Assembly (NCBI RefSeq): GCF_003063665.1
Contig: NZ_NESF01000011.1
Location: 50,626 to 114,625 of the forward strand
From: Limnohabitans sp. Hippo3
Lineage (GTDB): Bacteria; Pseudomonadota; Gammaproteobacteria; Burkholderiales; Burkholderiaceae_C
Length of the DNA: 64,000 bases
Reading direction: 5' to 3'
Shown: positions 1-8,439 of the stretch, piece by piece
How positions within the stretch are numbered: position 1 is the stretch's first letter
How the letters are laid out: each line of letters begins with the position of its first letter
Translations under genes and position numbers: made by a program
Notes under the pieces: generated by a model
What the model saw: the letters and a program-made list of their open reading frames with translations, nothing else
Database searches by the model: none
Told to the model about the DNA's origin: nothing

Positions 1-957
1 CAAAGCCGGAATCCACGCGCCCGCCAGCGCACTGTTGTTGGCCGAACCGGACTCCACAATGCCTTCCACGTGGCCCGTACCAAACTTTTCGGGCTCTTTG
101 GAAAACTTCTTGCTCATCGCATACGACATCCAGGCGGCAATGTCGGCCCCGGCACCTGGCAATGCGCCCACGGCCGTGCCCAACACACTACCGCGCAGGA
201 TTTGCTTGGGGTATTTTTTGGCCAGCGCCCACTGCCCTTTCAGCACACCGCCCACTTCCTCCACCACCAACTCCGCTGGAGGGCTGGTGTCCACCACGTA
301 GCGGATGATTTCAGAGATGGCGAACATGCCGATCATCATGGCGATCATGCCAATGCCGCCCGACATTTCGGTGTTGCCAAAGGTAAAACGCGGAAACCCC
401 GCCGGATTGCCCAAGCCCACGCAAGCCACCAGCAAGCCCAGGCACAACATCATCAGCCCCTTGATCGGAGAACCTGTGGAGATAAAGACCGCACAAGTCA
501 GGCCCAGCAGCACCAGCCAAAAGTATTCGAAGGAGCTGAAGTTCAGCGCGAAGTCGGCCAAGGCAGGTGCAGCGACGATCAGCACCACTGTGCCAAACAA
601 TCCCCCCACGGCAGAAAACACCAGCCCCGCACCCAAGGCTTTTTCAGCTTGCCCCTTGCGCGTCATGGCATAGGCTTCGTCGGTGTAGGCGGCCGATGCG
701 GGCGTGCCGGGAATGCGCAACAGACAACCCGGAATATCGCCTGAAAAAATGGCCATGGCGGTCGCCGTCACCATGGCCGCGACGGCAGGGATCGGTGGCA
801 TGAAGAAGGTCACCGGCACCAGCAAAGCGGTGGCCATGGTGGCTGTCAAACCCGGCACCGACCCCACAAACAAACCATACAAAGAGGCAAACACCATCAC
901 CATCAAGGTGTACGGTTCGAACACCATCGAAAAAGCTTGGCCAACGGCGGTCCACAT
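1..957 (-). CDS. tctA: Tripartite tricarboxylate transporter large permease TctA (3' part outside window)
   Basis: Large membrane subunit of a secondary, receptor-dependent TTT carrier for citrate-like or other carboxylates in the inner membrane. Reading the minus strand from the ATG at 957 gives an open frame to the window edge. It begins MWTAVGQAFSMVFEP and continues with the family-typical glycine/proline-rich first loop (GLFVGSVPGLTATMATALL) and several hydrophobic helices. A GAGGAG Shine-Dalgarno lies about 9 nt upstream. About 318 of the usual ~500 residues are visible; the C-terminus lies beyond base 1. It follows tctB and tctC on the same strand, so the three form one operon transcribed tctC-tctB-tctA. 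The substrate cannot be read from sequence. Confidence 0.9.
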   Translation of the reverse strand, partial: MWTAVGQAFSMVFEPYTLMVMVFASLYGLFVGSVPGLTATMATALLVPVTFFMPPIPAVAAMVTATAMAIFSGDIPGCLLRIPGTPASAAYTDEAYAMTRKGQAEKALGAGLVFSAVGGLFGTVVLIVAAPALADFALNFSSFEYFWLVLLGLTCAVFISTGSPIKGLMMLCLGLLVACVGLGNPAGFPRFTFGNTEMSGGIGMIAMMIGMFAISEIIRYVVDTSPPAELVVEEVGGVLKGQWALAKKYPKQILRGSVLGTAVGALPGAGADIAAWMSYAMSKKFSKEPEKFGTGHVEGIVESGSANNSALAGAWIPAL

Positions 958-1019
958 GGGATGAGTCTCCTCAGACTTTCAAAGTCATTTGGGTAAAAGC
1001 GGAAAGTGGACCCGAGGTC

Positions 1020-1493
1020 TTACCAGGCCATGGGCGTCAAAATGCCCCAAGGCAAGGGCACACGGAGCAATTTGTAAAAGGCAAAGTGAACCACCAAAGT
1101 GGCCACCACCGCCCAAAAGGCCGAGCGACCCCATGCGACTTGCAATGATCTGAAAAGCGCCATCAACATCAGCACTGCTGTGATCAAGAAGCCCAGCGCA
1201 TCCGACACCAAGATGTAGAACACGACCGAGCCCAACAAGACGGCCAAAGCCCGGGCATGCTTGGGCGAGCGAACCCAATTTTCCCAAGCCAGCCAAGGAC
1301 CATGGGCTCGGTCTCGCCAGCCTTGCCAAACCAGCAAAGCGCCTCCAGCACACAGGCCCAGCGCAATCAAGCCCGGAAACAAAGCAGGCCCAACTGGCTG
1401 ACCTGGGATGTTGGGGTAGCCACGCACAGCCAAGAGCACCGCAGCGCCCAAGGCCATGAGCAGGACGCCCCAAAAAGCGTCGTTGATTTTCAT
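1020..1493 (-). CDS. tctB: Tripartite tricarboxylate transporter small subunit TctB
   Basis: Small membrane subunit (157 aa) that pairs with TctA. The protein shows four hydrophobic segments: about residues 8-25, 38-55, 80-112 and 122-145, the third probably being two helices. Length and layout match the TctB family, which is poorly conserved in sequence; the assignment leans on its place between the TctA and TctC genes. It starts at the ATG at 1493, just after the tctC stop at 1502, so the genes are tightly coupled. No unusual features. Confidence 0.85.
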   Translation of the reverse strand: MKINDAFWGVLLMALGAAVLLAVRGYPNIPGQPVGPALFPGLIALGLCAGGALLVWQGWRDRAHGPWLAWENWVRSPKHARALAVLLGSVVFYILVSDALGFLITAVLMLMALFRSLQVAWGRSAFWAVVATLVVHFAFYKLLRVPLPWGILTPMAW

Positions 1494-1501
1494 GGGCTGG
1501 C

Positions 1502-2485
1502 TTACTTGACCAGACCCACAGCCTTCATGGTGACGCCCATTTCGGCGTCCGACTTGGCCATGAATTTGGCCATCTCATCCGGTCCACCATAGATCACGCC
1601 CAAGCCACGGCTGCTCATGAAGTCGTTGTACTCCTTGCTGGCCACAGCTTTGCGAACCGCCTCAGCGAGCTTGGTCTGGATGGGTGCGGGCAAACCTTTG
1701 GGCGCAAGCACACCGCGCCAGGCCGCCATGGTCCAGTTGCTGCCGGTGACCGATTTGAGCGTAGGCACATTGGGGTACAGCGTCGAAGGCTTGGCGTCCA
1801 TGATGGCCAGGCTCTTGACCTTGCCCGCATCGATCAGCGAACGCGCCTCAGGCAAGGAGACAGGCGCGACTTCCACACCCCCGGCCACCATGTCCTGCAG
1901 ACCAGGCGCGGCACCGTTGCTGGGCACCCAGGGCAGCGCCGCAGGATCGATTTTCTGGTCCAGCAACAAGCCGGCAATCGCCAGGTGCCAGATGCCGCCC
2001 TGACCCGTGCCCGATGCCTTGAACTTGCCGGGGTTGGCCTTGATGGCGGCCAGCAAATCGTTCACGTTTTTATAAGGCGCGTCCGCACGCACCTGAATGC
2101 CTGCCGGGTCGGCATTGACCAGACCGATGGGGGTGTAGGAGGCACCTGTCAACTGGGTCAGGCCTTGCCAATGCATCATGCCAATCTCGACCGTGGCCAG
2201 ACCGATGGTGTAGCCATCAGGGGGTGCCGAGGCAATGGCCGCATGGCCCACCACGCCACTGCCACCCGTGCGGTTGACCACCGTGACGGGTTGGCCCAGG
2301 TCTTTTTCGAGCAAACTGGCCACGATGCGGGCGACGGCGTCGGTGCCACCGCCTGCGCCCCAGGGCACGATCATGGTGATGGGGCGTGTGGGATAGTTTT
2401 GTGCTGCAGCAGGCAGGGCAGCTGCCAAACAGGCCAGACCAGCAACAGCGCTGGCCACCAAAGTACGACGCGAGCGATTGAACAT
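1502..2485 (-). CDS. tctC: Tripartite tricarboxylate transporter substrate-binding protein TctC (Bug family)
   Basis: Periplasmic receptor that delivers a carboxylate-type ligand to TctAB. The ATG at 2485 is preferred over an upstream in-frame start at 2551: it has GGAGA 7 nt upstream and gives a clean Sec signal peptide (MFNRSRRTLVASAVAGLACL, cleavage after AAAQ). The mature part opens with NYPTRPITMIVPWGAGGGTD, the hallmark Bug-family beta strand and ligand loop. Length 327 aa is normal. Bug receptors are heavily expanded in Burkholderiales, so the ligand is unknown. The neighbouring purine genes make a link to ureide or carboxylate uptake possible but unproven. Confidence 0.92.
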   Translation of the reverse strand: MFNRSRRTLVASAVAGLACLAAALPAAAQNYPTRPITMIVPWGAGGGTDAVARIVASLLEKDLGQPVTVVNRTGGSGVVGHAAIASAPPDGYTIGLATVEIGMMHWQGLTQLTGASYTPIGLVNADPAGIQVRADAPYKNVNDLLAAIKANPGKFKASGTGQGGIWHLAIAGLLLDQKIDPAALPWVPSNGAAPGLQDMVAGGVEVAPVSLPEARSLIDAGKVKSLAIMDAKPSTLYPNVPTLKSVTGSNWTMAAWRGVLAPKGLPAPIQTKLAEAVRKAVASKEYNDFMSSRGLGVIYGGPDEMAKFMAKSDAEMGVTMKAVGLVK

Positions 2486-2622
2486 GGGTGTCTCCTTTTG
2501 ATTTGAACAGCCGGGCCCGAATGGGCCTGCTGCATCAAAATTTATACCCATTCGAACGTCATACCAATAGGGTCAACCATAGCACCAGTAACTCTGGCGA
2601 CTGCCTCGCCAGCCGTCCGCCT

Positions 2623-3834
2623 TCAATCCAAACGGGCCCCCGCCTGAAACCAGCGGCTCAACAATGCGCGGTCTTCTTCGGTCAATCCCGTGGTATTGCC
2701 CATGGGCATTTGCTTGGTCACCACCACTTGCTGGTACATGTTTTGCGCATGCTGTTTGATCAACTCGGGGCTGTCCAGGCGCACGTTTTTCATTTGCACT
2801 TGCGCACCATGGCAGGTCAGACAGTGCTGGCTCACCAGGCTTTGCACCTGTGCAAACGCCACAGGCGCAGCAGGAGCAGCCGACACTTTGGGCGCTGCAG
2901 GTTTCAAGGCCACGATCACACCCGCAATCAGCACCACGCCAACGGCCGCAAAAGGCCAGGGGTTGCCTGCGCGGCCCAGGTGGAAGGCATGGCGCTGCAC
3001 AAAGAACTGACGGATCAGTGCGCCCGCCAACATCATCACAAACAGCAGCACCCAACGGTGTTCGTGCGTGTACAAAAAGCTGTAATGGTTGCTCAGCATC
3101 GCAAAGATGACGGGCAGCGTGAAGTAAGTGTTGTGCACGCTGCGCTGCTTGCCGCGCTTGCCGTGAATGGCCAAGGCGTTGGCGTCGTAGGCTTCACCGC
3201 TGGTCATGGCGGCCACCACTTTGCGCTGGCCGGGGATGATCCAGAAAAACACGTTGGCGCTCATGGCGGTGGCGATCATCGCGCCCACCAACAAGAAGGC
3301 GGCGCGGCCTGCGAATAACTCATTGGCCAGCCACGATGAAAAGCCGACCACCACAATCATCAAGCCCGCCACGATCAGTTCACCGTTTTTGCGGAAACCG
3401 AAGACACGGCACACGATGTCGTAAACAAACCAAAAGGCCACCAGCATCCCCACCGCGGCCGATCCGGCCATCACAGGGGTCCAGTCCATCAGCGATTTGT
3501 CGATTAGAAAGGTGCCTGCGTTGTACAGGTACAGCACCGTAAAGAGCGCAAAGCCGCTCAGCCAGGTGGAGTAGCTTTCCCAATAAAACCAGTGCAGCTT
3601 GGTGTGGATCTTTTTCGGGGCCACCATGTACTTTTGCGGGTTGTAAAAACCGCCGCCGTGCACCGCCCACATGGCACCGCCCACACCTTTTTCGAGCAGA
3701 TCGGGCGAGTTGGGTTTTTGCAGGTTGTTGTCCAGAAAGACAAAGTAGAACGAGGAGCCAATCCAGGCGATGGCGGTGATGACATGCACCCATCGCAACA
3801 ACAAATTGGCCCATTCCAGCAGATACGTTTCCAT
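2623..3834 (-). CDS. puuD: Urate hydroxylase PuuD (membrane enzyme with cytochrome c domain)
   Basis: Membrane-bound urate oxidase of the PuuD type, converting urate to 5-hydroxyisourate and passing electrons to a c-type cytochrome. The ATG at 3834 has a GGAG upstream and starts METYLLEWANLLLRWVHVIT; an upstream in-frame start at 3933 would add a charged, non-conserved leader. Roughly residues 10-300 hold eight or so transmembrane helices with several histidines. The C-terminal ~70 residues form a cytochrome c domain with the heme motif CLTCH at 338-342 and a likely Met ligand in KQMPMGN. Length 403 aa fits PuuD. A TGTATACA palindrome lies about 105 bp upstream (3939-3946), shared with other purine genes here. 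Confidence 0.93.
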   Translation of the reverse strand: METYLLEWANLLLRWVHVITAIAWIGSSFYFVFLDNNLQKPNSPDLLEKGVGGAMWAVHGGGFYNPQKYMVAPKKIHTKLHWFYWESYSTWLSGFALFTVLYLYNAGTFLIDKSLMDWTPVMAGSAAVGMLVAFWFVYDIVCRVFGFRKNGELIVAGLMIVVVGFSSWLANELFAGRAAFLLVGAMIATAMSANVFFWIIPGQRKVVAAMTSGEAYDANALAIHGKRGKQRSVHNTYFTLPVIFAMLSNHYSFLYTHEHRWVLLFVMMLAGALIRQFFVQRHAFHLGRAGNPWPFAAVGVVLIAGVIVALKPAAPKVSAAPAAPVAFAQVQSLVSQHCLTCHGAQVQMKNVRLDSPELIKQHAQNMYQQVVVTKQMPMGNTTGLTEEDRALLSRWFQAGARLD

Positions 3835-3938
3835 GAAGGAATCTCCAACCCCCTCACCACCGCGGGCCCTGTGAGCGGGTATTCGGTCGCGAACATGTTT
3901 CCGGAGAAACCTGCGCCGCTGCGACCAGTGCACCGAAG

Positions 3939-3946
3939 TGTATACA
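3939..3946. promoter_or_regulatory. TGTATACA operator upstream of puuD
   Basis: An 8-bp perfect palindrome embedded in ACCGAAGTGTATACAGTTT. A 19-bp window around it is identical except for one base to the sequence at 12922-12940 in front of uraH/gntR. The core also occurs before the NCS2 permease and the ABC ATPase gene. TGTATACA-like palindromes are typical of FCD-type GntR regulators, and the gntR gene at 13014 is the natural candidate. Binding is inferred. Confidence 0.6.
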
Positions 3947-4035
3947 GTTTAAAGGTCCGAATCCAGTGCGCTGCACCTTTCAGTGCCTAGGGAAAACCAG
4001 CACCACACGCATGCGTCAGCCTCGATGCCGAATCC

Positions 4036-4851
4036 TCAACCCAGCTGCAAGAGCTGTGCCGCCACGGCCACGGCAATGACTTCGGGTTCTTTGCCCGTGA
4101 TGCCCGGCACCCCAATCGGGCAAGTGATGCGCGAAATTTCCTCGTCCGTGAAGCCACGGTCTTCCAGGCGGTGGCGGAAGGTGGCCCATTTGGTTTGGCT
4201 GCCAATCAAGCCCACAAATGGCAGATCACCTCTCGCGCGCAGGCGCTTCAGGCAGGCCACCACGATGTCCAGGTCTTCGGCGTGGCTGAAGCTCATGATC
4301 AACACCCGACTGCCCGGGACCAAATCGGCCACGGCAGCCTGCACCGGGTTGGAATGCTCGCATGCCACTTCATCGGGCACATCGGGCGGAAAAATTTCGT
4401 CGCGGCTGTCGATCCAACGCACGGCAAAAGGCAAAGGGGCCAAGGTCTTGACAAGCGCTTTGCCCACATGCCCACCGCCAAACAGCGCCAGCGGGGTGCG
4501 CGGTGGCACCAACTGCGTGCGCAAACGCGCCACATCGTCGCGGCCCACCCGCTCAAAAACCAAGTCCACCGCACCGCCGCAGCACTGCCCCAAACTGGGG
4601 CCCAAGACCTGGCGCAAGGCAGTTTGTTCTGTTTGCCCGGTCAACAAACGCCGTGCGTGCGCCAACGCCTGGAACTCCAGATGCCCGCCACCGATCGTGC
4701 CCTCCTCGCCTTGCGCAAAGACCAACATGCTGGTGCCGGGTCCACGCGGCACAGAGCCCTGCACGGCTTGCACACGCACTACCACGGCCTTGTCGTTGTT
4801 CAACCGCTTCAGGGCTTTCTCAATCCAGTTCACGCTTTGGGGTCCATTCAA
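4036..4851 (-). CDS. xdhC: Xanthine dehydrogenase accessory protein XdhC
   Basis: Cytoplasmic chaperone that binds molybdenum cofactor, aids its sulfuration and inserts it into xanthine dehydrogenase. The 271-aa protein has the N-terminal XdhC/CoxI region with GSVPRGPGTSMLV and GTIGGGHLEF, a QCCGG motif near residue 88, and a C-terminal Rossmann-like half with LALFGGGHVGKAL. Length is normal. It lies well away from xdhAB (8440-12273), separated by a lipoprotein gene and two MFS genes, although most Burkholderiales keep xdhABC together. It is minus strand like puuD, with 201 bp between the two genes. Confidence 0.93.
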   Translation of the reverse strand: MNGPQSVNWIEKALKRLNNDKAVVVRVQAVQGSVPRGPGTSMLVFAQGEEGTIGGGHLEFQALAHARRLLTGQTEQTALRQVLGPSLGQCCGGAVDLVFERVGRDDVARLRTQLVPPRTPLALFGGGHVGKALVKTLAPLPFAVRWIDSRDEIFPPDVPDEVACEHSNPVQAAVADLVPGSRVLIMSFSHAEDLDIVVACLKRLRARGDLPFVGLIGSQTKWATFRHRLEDRGFTDEEISRITCPIGVPGITGKEPEVIAVAVAAQLLQLG

Positions 4852-4940
4852 AGAAAAGGGTCGCTGTTGGCTTGCCCACCAAGCCGACTCAATGCCACAA
4901 TCACGGCCACCACAGAGTATGCCAAGGACAAGGGCTCACC

Positions 4941-5462
4941 ATGACCACACGCTGGATTCCTACCACTCACCACAAAGTCACCACCGCCTTGTTGGGCTTG
5001 GGTACAGCGGTCTTGGGTTTGTTGAGCGGCTGCAGCACACCGCCTCCTGCCGTGACGCCTCCACCCCCGCCGCCCCCGGCAGCGAAAGCGCCTGAACCCG
5101 TCCCTGCCCCCACAGGCCCCACATCGCTGGCCCGCAACAGCAAAGAGTACCGAAAAGATGCTGCAGGCCACCTCTATGGCATGCACGCGCACCGCATCTA
5201 CAAAGGCCGCATGCCGCCACTGCTCGAAGCCGTGGGCGTGCTGAATGTGGACATCGACCACAAAGGCTCGGTGAAGGCGGTCAATTGGATGCGTGCGCCC
5301 AAGCATGTGCCCCATGTCATGGCAGAGATCGAACGTATGGTCAAAGCGTCCGCCCCCTACCCTGTGCCCAAACACATGAGCCAGGTCACCTACACCGATG
5401 TGTGGCTGTGGCACAAGAGCGGCAAGTTCCAGCTCGACACGCTGACCGAGGGGCAGGACTGA
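4941..5462 (+). CDS. Proline-rich lipoprotein with TonB-C-like tail, function unknown
   Basis: A 173-aa lipoprotein candidate. The ATG at 4941 gives an N-terminal hydrophobic stretch ending in the lipobox LLSGC (Cys31), then a run of prolines and alanines (about residues 33-58) that would span periplasm. The C-terminal ~100 residues (GVLNVDIDHKGSVKAVNWMR ... SAPYPVPKH) resemble the TonB C-terminal fold in the spacing of the GSV beta hairpin and the P-x-P after the helix. A longer in-frame start at 4503 would run through xdhC antisense and is rejected. It is the only plus-strand gene between xdhC and the MFS pair. No function is assigned. Confidence 0.75.
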   Translation: MTTRWIPTTHHKVTTALLGLGTAVLGLLSGCSTPPPAVTPPPPPPPAAKAPEPVPAPTGPTSLARNSKEYRKDAAGHLYGMHAHRIYKGRMPPLLEAVGVLNVDIDHKGSVKAVNWMRAPKHVPHVMAEIERMVKASAPYPVPKHMSQVTYTDVWLWHKSGKFQLDTLTEGQD

Positions 5463-5483
5463 CGCCTTGATCGGCTGAGCGCT

Positions 5484-6710
5484 TCAAACCCCCGACGTCT
5501 GCTCGTGCGACGCACCGGGCAGCAAGGTCAGAATCAGCGTGGTGGTCACTGAAAAACCAGCCAGCAACAAAAGCGAGTGGCCAAAGCCCATGGCCTTGAC
5601 CACCGGCCCCAAGGCCCAGACCGACAGGGAACTGACCGCGAACGACACGCCCAGGCGCATGCCCGACACACGCGAGCGCAGGCGGTCGTCCACATAGCGG
5701 GCGATCATGAAATCGGTGAACGGGATGGCCCCGAAGATGAACACCATCACCCCGATCAGGGCGGCAAACAGCCACCAGCCCTGCGCCTGCGAGGCCAGCA
5801 CCAGCATGGGGATCTGCGCCATCACCATGAACATGAAAAAGCGTTTGAGCGGAAAGCGGTTGATCAGGTGCCCCACCACCACCTGGGCGACTGAGGCCAC
5901 GGCATAGACCACGGCCAGCAGCAGGCCCAAGGCGGCCGGGTCTTCCATCACGCCCGCAAAACGCTCGGCCAGCAAGGGGCCGTTGCCGTTGGTCGTGAAG
6001 TTGAACAGCACGCTGCTGGTGATGGCCGCGGCCGTCATGACCACCAGCGCACGCGCCAACATCGGGGCGGGCAGGGTGACCTTGGCACCGCCCTTGCGCT
6101 TGGCGGGTGACGACAGCTCTTGCGGGCAGCTTCGGGCAAACAGCCATCCGCACACCAGGGCCACCACGCCGGGCACCACAAAGGCCGCACGCCAGCCTTG
6201 CCACTGGATCAAAAAACCCGTGAGCAAAGCGGCCACCGCCACGCCCAAATTACCGGCCAGGCCATTGAAGCCAATGGTTGCGCCCGGGTTGGACGCACGC
6301 TCGAGCAGCATGGGAATGCCCACCGGGTGGTAAATGGATGCGAACACGCCGATCAGCGTAAGGCTGGCCGCCAGCTGCCAGGGCGTTTGCGCAAAAGCCG
6401 TGAGGATGGAGGCCGCACCGATGCCAAAAAAGAAAATGAGCATCATGCTGCGCCGACCCCACAAATCGCCCAAGCGCCCGGCAGGCAAAGAACCCAGACC
6501 GAACATGAAAAACGCACCCGCGCCATAGGGCATGAGGTCCTGCCATTGGGCCAGGCCCATGTCGAGGGCGATGGTGCTGACCGCTGCAGCAAAGATCAAC
6601 AAGAACAAATGGTCCAGTGCGTGCGCGATGTTGAGCAAGCCCCGCACCAAGCGAGGGTGGTCGGCGGCTTGTTCGGGTACAGGGGCGGCAGAAGAGGTCA
6701 AGGTCGTCAT
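5484..6710 (-). CDS. MFS transporter (Fsr-like, 12 TM)
   Basis: Inner-membrane major facilitator, 408 aa from the ATG at 6710; an in-frame start at 6767 would add 19 hydrophilic residues and is less likely. Twelve hydrophobic segments are apparent. The loop between TM2 and TM3 carries GRLGDLWGRRSMML, the classical MFS motif A. The segment ASIYHPVGIPML in TM4 is reminiscent of fosmidomycin-resistance (Fsr) type exporters. Substrate unknown. It is followed on the same strand by no obvious partner, and the next gene upstream is another MFS member, so the two may be co-transcribed with a 119-bp gap. Confidence 0.85.
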   Translation of the reverse strand: MTTLTSSAAPVPEQAADHPRLVRGLLNIAHALDHLFLLIFAAAVSTIALDMGLAQWQDLMPYGAGAFFMFGLGSLPAGRLGDLWGRRSMMLIFFFGIGAASILTAFAQTPWQLAASLTLIGVFASIYHPVGIPMLLERASNPGATIGFNGLAGNLGVAVAALLTGFLIQWQGWRAAFVVPGVVALVCGWLFARSCPQELSSPAKRKGGAKVTLPAPMLARALVVMTAAAITSSVLFNFTTNGNGPLLAERFAGVMEDPAALGLLLAVVYAVASVAQVVVGHLINRFPLKRFFMFMVMAQIPMLVLASQAQGWWLFAALIGVMVFIFGAIPFTDFMIARYVDDRLRSRVSGMRLGVSFAVSSLSVWALGPVVKAMGFGHSLLLLAGFSVTTTLILTLLPGASHEQTSGV

Positions 6711-6829
6711 GGTCGGTTCCAGCTTTCGGGCCGGGATGCGGTCAACCGGGCCAACATGCACCCGCACTGTGCAACCAAGCGCTTTGGCACGCTGTCGCCT
6801 TGGTCACATGGCTGCAGATGCCCCTCGAT

Positions 6830-8122
6830 TCACAAAGACGCATTGGCAGGGGCTTTGGCGTCCCAGATGTGTGCCCGCCAGTACACCGCCATGGCCCCCG
6901 TCAGCAGCAGGCCCAGCGCCGAATACAAGCCTGCCGTGGCGGCATAGCCCCAGCGGTCGATCAGCGGGCCCGAGAGCAACAAGCCCAAAGGCAAGCCCCA
7001 AATGGCCAGCATGCGCATGCCCATCACCCGGCCCCGGTAGGCAGGCTCGGTCACACGCAGCATCACGGCCGCCAGCGGCGTCATGCACAAGCTTTGTGCC
7101 AGGCCCGCCACCCACAGCAAGCCCATGCCCACCCCCAGATGCGTGCTGAAAGCCAACATCACATCCGCTGCAAACCACACCGCCCCCGCCAATACCATGG
7201 TTTGCGCAGCGCGAAACGCAAAGCGGTGCGAACTCAGCACCACCGAACCGACCAGACCTCCGAAGGCAAAGCTCGCACCCAGCCAGCCCAGGCCCGTCTG
7301 GTCGGTCAGGTAAATGTTTTTGGCCACATAGGGCAGCAAGCCCAAAGAGAAAGGAAAGGCCAGCAGGTTGACCAGGAACGCCAGCGCCATGGCCGCCATC
7401 AGCACCGGGCGCGTCCACACATAGCCAAAAGCCAGTTGCAAATCGCGCACGGGCGACACACGCGGGGCATCTTTGGTGGCTGTTGGCGCAGGCCCATCGG
7501 ACACGCCGCGCGAAAGCACAAAACTGAGGGTGTAGAGCGCGGTGATCAGGGCGTAAGCCCAGGTCATGCCCAGCCAGGCCACCACCCCTGCGCCCGCCAG
7601 TGCCCCCGCGATGCGGGCCGAATCCGAGGTGATGCGGGAGATGCCCAGCGCCCCCAGCAAATGCCGGGGTGGCAAGGTCTGCGCGATCAGCGCGTTGCGC
7701 ATCATCATGTCCGACGGCCGCACCAGCCCGGCCAAAGCGGCCATCAGCAGCACCGTCATGGGCGTGAGGGCCTGCCCCCAGGCCAGCAGCATGAAGGTGG
7801 CGGCCAGCGCTGCATAGAGGGTACGCGACAGAACCAGCATGCGGCGGTAACCCAGCCGGTCGCCCACCACGCCAAACAGCGGCGAGACCAAAGAGCCCAG
7901 GTACTGCAGGGAGCCAAACACCACCAGCATCATGACCGAGCCCGACTCGACCAGGATGAACCAGCCCAGCACGATGGACTCCATCTCGAAAGCCCAGGAG
8001 GTGGCCAGGTCGGCAGGCCACTGAAAACGGAAACTCCGGACCCGGAACGGGTCGCGCCAGTGCATGGCGGGTGACGGTTCAGCAGTCGATGCGGCCTGAC
8101 TCACAGCCGTGACCCTGCTCAA
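6830..8122 (-). CDS. MFS transporter (EntS/MFS_3-like)
   Basis: Second inner-membrane facilitator, 430 aa from the start at 8122; an in-frame ATG at 8063 (MHWRDPFRVRSF) is the alternative and aligns better with the usual N-terminus of this group. It shows about 12 hydrophobic helices with the TM2-3 loop GVVGDRLGYRRMLVLSRTLY, as in EntS/MFS_3-type exporters. Substrate unknown. It sits between the purine catabolic modules puuD-xdhC and xdhAB-uraH on the same strand, so a role in purine or metabolite efflux is conceivable but only by position. Confidence 0.83.
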   Translation of the reverse strand: MSRVTAVSQAASTAEPSPAMHWRDPFRVRSFRFQWPADLATSWAFEMESIVLGWFILVESGSVMMLVVFGSLQYLGSLVSPLFGVVGDRLGYRRMLVLSRTLYAALAATFMLLAWGQALTPMTVLLMAALAGLVRPSDMMMRNALIAQTLPPRHLLGALGISRITSDSARIAGALAGAGVVAWLGMTWAYALITALYTLSFVLSRGVSDGPAPTATKDAPRVSPVRDLQLAFGYVWTRPVLMAAMALAFLVNLLAFPFSLGLLPYVAKNIYLTDQTGLGWLGASFAFGGLVGSVVLSSHRFAFRAAQTMVLAGAVWFAADVMLAFSTHLGVGMGLLWVAGLAQSLCMTPLAAVMLRVTEPAYRGRVMGMRMLAIWGLPLGLLLSGPLIDRWGYAATAGLYSALGLLLTGAMAVYWRAHIWDAKAPANASL

Positions 8123-8181
8123 AACAAAGTGGGTGGAAACAGCGCACAGCAGCCGGGCTCGGGTGCAGGCCGCTCATGCGC

Positions 8182-8364
8182 TCAATCCTGCCCGGGGCGA
8201 GGCGACTGAAGGATGGTGTCGCTCTTGGCTGGGCGGTCGGGCTGCGCCGCAGGCTCGGGCATGAAGCACATCTTCTCGCCATCCCAACGCTGGCCGCACC
8301 AGCAAAGGCCTTCGGCATTGATGATGCAAGTGCCAGTGCCGCAGCACCGTGGATCGTCTGACAT
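8182..8364 (-). CDS. Small cysteine-rich protein, function unknown
   Basis: A 60-aa soluble protein starting at the ATG at 8364, with AGGAG 7 nt upstream. The N-terminal half holds six cysteines: Cys7, Cys8, Cys13, Cys21, Cys23 and Cys33, in CCGTGTCIINAEGLCWCG. This pattern suits a bound metal or Fe-S cluster. The C-terminal half is polar and proline-rich and probably disordered. It lies just downstream of xdhB on the same strand (75 bp), so it could share that transcript and help molybdenum-enzyme maturation or electron transfer; that is inference from position only. Confidence 0.65.
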   Translation of the reverse strand: MSDDPRCCGTGTCIINAEGLCWCGQRWDGEKMCFMPEPAAQPDRPAKSDTILQSPRPGQD

Positions 8365-8439
8365 GGGCCTGCTCCTGTGGGCTATTGGGATCAAAGTGAA
8401 AGGATGCCTGAAAACGCTTCAGGCATCCTGTTCAGGCCC

